From Synechococcus sp. HW_metabat.21 (GTDB lineage Bacteria; Cyanobacteriota; Cyanobacteriia; PCC-6307; Cyanobiaceae), in NCBI GenBank assembly GCA_018623875.1, contig JAAZUZ010000002.1:1-31888 (forward strand): 31,888 nt of DNA, written 5' to 3'. Position 1 is the first letter of the stretch, and every line of letters starts with the position of its first letter. Under the pieces are notes generated by a model. That model did not search any database, was not told the origin of the DNA, and was given only the letters and a program-made list of their open reading frames with translations. Shown in pieces: positions 28,378-31,888 of this stretch. The translations under genes and the position numbers were made by a program.

Positions 28378-28473
28378 ATGACTGGCCACGACCTGCAGCT
28401 GCTGGTGCTGCTGCTTTCACCAGGAATGCTGTTGTCGGTGTTGTTGTTGCTGACCTTTGCGGCAGGCGGTTGA
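28378..28473 (+). CDS. Very small hydrophobic ORF (31 codons)
   Basis: Between the DUF3082 gene and pdhB there is an ATG-started ORF of 31 codons ending in TGA. It encodes MTGHDLQLLVLLLSPGMLLS followed by VLLLLTFAAGG, which is almost entirely a transmembrane helix. No ribosome-binding sequence is obvious. It is co-directional with its neighbours and fills most of a gap that would otherwise be about 170 bp. It may be a real small membrane protein or chance. Confidence 0.4.
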   Translation: MTGHDLQLLVLLLSPGMLLSVLLLLTFAAGG

Positions 28474-28520
28474 GATAGGTTGGCCCCACCCCGGTCCAGT
28501 GCCGGACCCGCTTTTCAACC

Positions 28521-29504
28521 GTGGCAGAGACCCTTCTCTTCAACGCCCTGCGTGAGGCCATCGACGAAGAGATGGCCAGTGATCCCCATGTCTGCGTGAT
28601 GGGGGAAGACGTCGGTCAGTACGGCGGTTCCTACAAGGTCACGAAGGATCTCTACGAGAAGTACGGCGAACTGCGGGTTCTCGATACCCCGATTGCAGAG
28701 AACGCCTTCACCGGCATGGCCGTTGGTGCCGCGATGACGGGCCTTCGGCCCATCGTCGAAGGCATGAACATGGGCTTCCTGCTGCTCGCGTTCAACCAGA
28801 TCTCCAACAACATGGGGATGCTCCGCTACACCAGCGGCGGCAACTTCACGATCCCCGCTGTGGTTCGTGGTCCCGGCGGCGTGGGCCGTCAGCTGGGGGC
28901 TGAGCACAGCCAGCGCCTCGAGGCCTACTTCCACGCGGTGCCCGGCATCAAGATCGTGGCGGTCAGCACTCCGACGAACGCCAAGGGCCTGATGAAGGCG
29001 GCGATTCGCGACAACAATCCCGTGCTGTTCTTCGAGCACGTGTTGCTCTACAACCTCTCGGAAGAGATTCCTGAAGGGGACTACATCTGTGCCTTGGACC
29101 AGGCTGATCTGGTCAAGGAAGGCAGCGATGTGACGATCTTGACCTACTCCCGGATGCGCCACCACTGCCTGAAGGCGGTGGAGCAGCTGGAGAAGGAGGG
29201 CGTCAGCGTTGAGTTGATCGACCTGATCAGTCTCAAGCCCTTCGATATGGAGACCATCTCCCGTTCGATCCGCAAGACCCACAAGGTTTTGGTGGTCGAG
29301 GAGTGCATGAAGACCGGTGGGATCGGCGCTGAGCTGATCGCTCTGATTACCGAGCAGTGCTTCGACGATCTCGATGCTCGCCCGATTCGCCTGTCCTCCC
29401 AGGACATCCCGACTCCCTATAACGGCACCCTCGAAAATCTGACGATCATTCAGCCGCATCAGATCGTGGAAGCGGCCAAGGCGCTCAAGGCTGGCCAGGT
29501 CTGA
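28521..29504 (+). CDS. pdhB: Pyruvate dehydrogenase E1 component, beta subunit
   Basis: PdhB, with PdhA, forms the thiamine-diphosphate-dependent E1 enzyme that decarboxylates pyruvate for acetyl-CoA. The 327-aa protein begins at a GTG (AETLLFNALREAIDEEMASD). It contains MGEDVGQYGGSYKVTKDL, then VLDTPIAENAFTGMAVGAAM, and in the C-terminal transketolase domain LIDLISLKPFD and VVEECMKTGGIGAELIA. This is the separate beta-subunit form, so an alpha subunit should be encoded elsewhere. secD begins one base after the stop, so the genes are co-transcribed. Confidence 0.96.
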   Translation: MAETLLFNALREAIDEEMASDPHVCVMGEDVGQYGGSYKVTKDLYEKYGELRVLDTPIAENAFTGMAVGAAMTGLRPIVEGMNMGFLLLAFNQISNNMGMLRYTSGGNFTIPAVVRGPGGVGRQLGAEHSQRLEAYFHAVPGIKIVAVSTPTNAKGLMKAAIRDNNPVLFFEHVLLYNLSEEIPEGDYICALDQADLVKEGSDVTILTYSRMRHHCLKAVEQLEKEGVSVELIDLISLKPFDMETISRSIRKTHKVLVVEECMKTGGIGAELIALITEQCFDDLDARPIRLSSQDIPTPYNGTLENLTIIQPHQIVEAAKALKAGQV

Positions 29505-29505
29505 G

Positions 29506-30987
29506 ATGGCTCGTCAACAGGGGTGGTTTGCCCTGATCTTGGCTCTGGCGTTTGCCGCCGGAGCCGTCCTGGCCTCGTTCCCACTGCAACTGGGTTTGGA
29601 TTTGCGCGGGGGCAGCCAACTGACCCTGCAGGTGCTGCCCGCGGGGGCGATTAAGCGCGTCCAAAGCGAGCAGTTGGAGGCGGTTAAGGATGTGTTGGAT
29701 CGCCGCATCAACGGTCTTGGGGTGAGTGAATCGACCCTTCAAACCATTGGCGACGATCAACTCCTGCTGCAGCTGCCCGGCGAGCAGGACCCCAGCCGTG
29801 CGGCCAAGGTGCTCGGCACGACGGCTCTGCTGGAGTTTCGGGCCCAGAAACCCGGCACTGAGCAGGAGATGAGCGGTTTGCTCAAGCTCAAGCGGCAAGC
29901 CCAAGCCGTCTTGAATTTGCGTCGCTCTAAGGACCAGGAGCGGGCCAATGCTGCTGACTTGGATGCGGACGGTCTGGCCCAACTGCTGAAGGAGGCCGGA
30001 GTCAACGCCCCAGCCGGCAGCAGTGAGGCCGACCAGTTGGAGCTTCTTCTCGCTGCGGTCAACACCAAGATCGTTGAGCTCTATGAGCCCGCCGCCCTGA
30101 CCGGTAAGGACCTCACCGGTGCTGGTCGGCAACAGAACCAGGCTGGTAGTGCCTGGGATGTCACCTTGAGCTTCAACACTGAGGGTGGTCGCAAGTTCGC
30201 CCAACTGACCCAGAGCATTGCCGGCAGTGACCGCCTGCTCGGGATCGTCTTAGACGGTCGCTCCATCAGTGAAGCGAGCGTGGGCCCTGAGTTCAAACCC
30301 GCAGGCATCAGCGGCGGCGCCGCGAGCATCACGGGCAACTTCAGCGCTGAGGAAGCACGTGATCTGGAGGTTCAGCTCCGGGGTGGTTCCCTGCCGCTGC
30401 CCGTTGAAGTGATCGAGCAGCGCACCATTGGTGCCACGCTTGGAAGTGAAAACGTCCAACGCAGCCTGCAGGCTGCCTTGCTGGGCCTGGCCCTGGTTGC
30501 CGTCTTCATGGTGGTCGTCTACCGCCTCCCTGGCGCTGTTGCCGTTGCGGCCTTGGCGCTTTACGCGCTGTTCAACCTGGCGATGTATGCGCTGATCCCG
30601 GTCACGCTGACCCTGCCCGGGATTGCGGGTTTCATCCTCTCGATCGGCATCGCCGTCGATGCCAACGTCTTGATCTTTGAGCGAATCAAGGAGGAATTGC
30701 GTCGGGGCAACACCCTGATCCGCTCGATCGACGCGGGCTTCTCCTTGGCCTTCTCTTCGATCCTCGATGGCCACATCACCGGTTTGATCAGCTGCGTGGC
30801 CCTCTTTGTCCTCGGCACCGGTCTGGTCAAAGGCTTCGCTGTGACCTTGGGCATTGGTTTGGTGCTGAGCCTGTTCACGGCCTTGACCTGCACCCGCACC
30901 CTGCTGCGCCTGTTGATGGGCTATTCCTCCTTGCGCCGCTCTAGCTACTTCCTGCCCCAGTCCCAGCTTCCCGCCCAGGCCTCCTGA
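29506..30987 (+). CDS. secD: Protein translocase subunit SecD
   Basis: SecD, with SecF, uses the proton-motive force to pull proteins through SecYEG on the far side of the membrane. The 493-aa protein has an N-terminal helix (WFALILALAFAAGAVLASF) followed by LGLDLRGGSQLTLQV. The large periplasmic P1 region includes RRINGLGVSE and FAQLTQSIAG. Five C-terminal helices start near residue 320. The essential acidic segment is SIGIAVDANVLIFERIKEEL. In cyanobacteria it may act at both plasma and thylakoid membranes. The stop overlaps the secF start in TGATG. Confidence 0.96.
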   Translation: MARQQGWFALILALAFAAGAVLASFPLQLGLDLRGGSQLTLQVLPAGAIKRVQSEQLEAVKDVLDRRINGLGVSESTLQTIGDDQLLLQLPGEQDPSRAAKVLGTTALLEFRAQKPGTEQEMSGLLKLKRQAQAVLNLRRSKDQERANAADLDADGLAQLLKEAGVNAPAGSSEADQLELLLAAVNTKIVELYEPAALTGKDLTGAGRQQNQAGSAWDVTLSFNTEGGRKFAQLTQSIAGSDRLLGIVLDGRSISEASVGPEFKPAGISGGAASITGNFSAEEARDLEVQLRGGSLPLPVEVIEQRTIGATLGSENVQRSLQAALLGLALVAVFMVVVYRLPGAVAVAALALYALFNLAMYALIPVTLTLPGIAGFILSIGIAVDANVLIFERIKEELRRGNTLIRSIDAGFSLAFSSILDGHITGLISCVALFVLGTGLVKGFAVTLGIGLVLSLFTALTCTRTLLRLLMGYSSLRRSSYFLPQSQLPAQAS

Positions 30988-31888
30988 TGTCCGACCCTTC
31001 GACCGCCGTGGCCGCCCCAGCTCCTCGCTTTCGGATCAGCCGAATCCGCCGTCAAGGCTGGCTGGCCTCCGGTCTCGCTGTGCTGCTCAGTGTGGTGGGT
31101 ATGGCGCTCTGCTGGAGCAACCCTCGTATTGCGGCACCGCTGAAGCCCGGCTTGGACTTCACCGGTGGTACCCAGGTGGAGATCCAACGCAGCTGCACAG
31201 GCGCGGACTGCTCTGGGCTGAAGGTCGCTGAGGTCCGCCAGCAACTGCGCACCCTGACCCTGCCGGAGGTCGGCGGACAACCGGCTCCTCAGCTGGTCAA
31301 TGCCGGCGTTCAGGTCCTGGATCGGGGCCGCTCCATCGACCTTCGGCTTCCTGACCTTGAGCCGGAGCAAACCCGAGCCCTCATCGAGGGCCTGGCTCCT
31401 GTGATCGGTCCGGTGGATCCCAAGCAGGTTTCGATTAACACCATCGGACCCACCCTGGGCGCCCAACTTCTCAAGGGGAGCTTGATCTCGCTTTTGGTGA
31501 GCTTTGCGGCGATCGCGGCTTACATCGGCTTCCGTTACGACGGCGTTTTCGCCGGCCTGGCTTTGCTCTGCCTGGCCCATGACATCGTCATTACCTGTGG
31601 CGTCTTTGCGTGGTTGGGAGTGATCGGCGGCATCGAGGTCAACTCCCTCTTTGCGGTGGCTTTGATCACCGTGGCCGGATATTCCGTCAACGACACGGTG
31701 GTGGTCTTTGACCGCATCCGTGAGCAGAAACGCGCCTTGCAGGGGCTGAGCCTTCAGGACCAGGTTGACGTGGCGGTGGATGCCACCTTGACCCGCTCCC
31801 TCTACACCTCCTTCACCACCCTGTTGCCGTTGGTGTCCCTTCTGCTCTTCGGCGGAAGCAGCCTCTTTTGGTTCGCTGTCGCTCTGAC
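30987..31888 (+). CDS. secF: Protein translocase subunit SecF, C-terminus cut by window edge
   Basis: I translated this frame by hand; it is open for 300 codons to the window edge. The first helix is about residues 24-43, followed by PGLDFTGGTQVEIQ, the conserved FxGG element. The C-terminal membrane domain begins near NTIGPTLGAQLLKGSLISLL. It contains GYSVNDTVVVFDRIREQKRA, the SecF signature with its acidic residue, and LTRSLYTSFTTLLPL. Only the last helix or so is missing. The ATG shares its A with the secD stop. A small insertion with two cysteines (CTGADC, residues 70-75) follows the first periplasmic strand. Confidence 0.95.
   Translation, partial: MSDPSTAVAAPAPRFRISRIRRQGWLASGLAVLLSVVGMALCWSNPRIAAPLKPGLDFTGGTQVEIQRSCTGADCSGLKVAEVRQQLRTLTLPEVGGQPAPQLVNAGVQVLDRGRSIDLRLPDLEPEQTRALIEGLAPVIGPVDPKQVSINTIGPTLGAQLLKGSLISLLVSFAAIAAYIGFRYDGVFAGLALLCLAHDIVITCGVFAWLGVIGGIEVNSLFAVALITVAGYSVNDTVVVFDRIREQKRALQGLSLQDQVDVAVDATLTRSLYTSFTTLLPLVSLLLFGGSSLFWFAVAL

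Noticed and set aside
28515..29459. 314-aa minus-strand ORF opposite pdhB
   Set aside because: Antisense shadow of a certain gene; His/Asp/Val-rich composition typical of mirrored codons.

Overview
The window looks like a stretch of core chromosome from a GC-rich unicellular picocyanobacterium of the Synechococcus/Cyanobium group. This rests on cyanobacterial or plastid-lineage families (PAM68, DUF1350, DUF3288, DUF1816, DUF3082, a lumen-type pentapeptide protein, a DUF1350/PrxQ pair), the order pdhB-secD-secF, very GC-rich third codon positions, frequent GTG/TTG starts and several GCGATCGC (HIP1) octamers. Genes are tightly packed. No stretch of 300 bases lacks a gene, and I saw no insertion sequence, prophage, CRISPR array or rRNA. 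All positions were counted by hand.

Layout. 1-1165 (minus): a DUF1350 hydrolase-like protein, cut by the window edge, behind PrxQ. 1237-2501 (plus): a DnaQ-type exonuclease and a small hypothetical protein. 2498-3061 (minus): a secreted CHRD protein. 3116-7053 (minus): a long co-directional run of ABC half-exporter, small membrane protein, msrA, MliC-like protein, 60-aa membrane protein, 128-aa membrane protein and tRNA-Pro(GGG), closed by a clear rho-independent terminator. 7143-17686 (plus): DUF3288, trpD, carA, STAS protein, Mini-III RNase, TrmH-type rRNA methyltransferase with a large RGG-like tail, DUF1816, gatA and dnaE. 17661-19080 (minus): PAM68, rpsO and ruvA. 19103-19582 (plus): a lipoprotein. 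19579-20490 (minus): an EamA transporter. 20501-22978 (plus): dnaG and a small four-cysteine exported protein. 22985-25723 (minus): umuC, umuD, a Gln/Arg-rich hypothetical and a pentapeptide-repeat protein. 25798-31888 (plus): yraN, rsmA, ispE, DUF3082, a 31-codon ORF, pdhB, secD and secF (cut by the window edge).

How the genes work together. Replication and repair are well represented (dnaE, dnaG, ruvA, umuDC, a DnaQ-like nuclease), and umuDC carries a near-consensus cyanobacterial LexA box. Ribosome and translation functions form a second theme (Mini-III plus TrmH methyltransferase, RsmA, S15, GatA, tRNA-Pro). Oxidative-damage defence appears as PrxQ and MsrA. The rest is biosynthesis (TrpD, CarA, IspE, PdhB), protein export (SecDF) and photosystem assembly (PAM68).

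I found no convincing new defence or mobile system. The observations most worth checking are the start-to-stop coupled msrA / MliC-like / small-membrane-protein trio, an apparent AUC start on the STAS gene, the RGG tail on the rRNA methyltransferase, the LexA box at umuDC, a tRNA that seems embedded at the end of a protein operon, and two or three very small membrane or exported ORFs.
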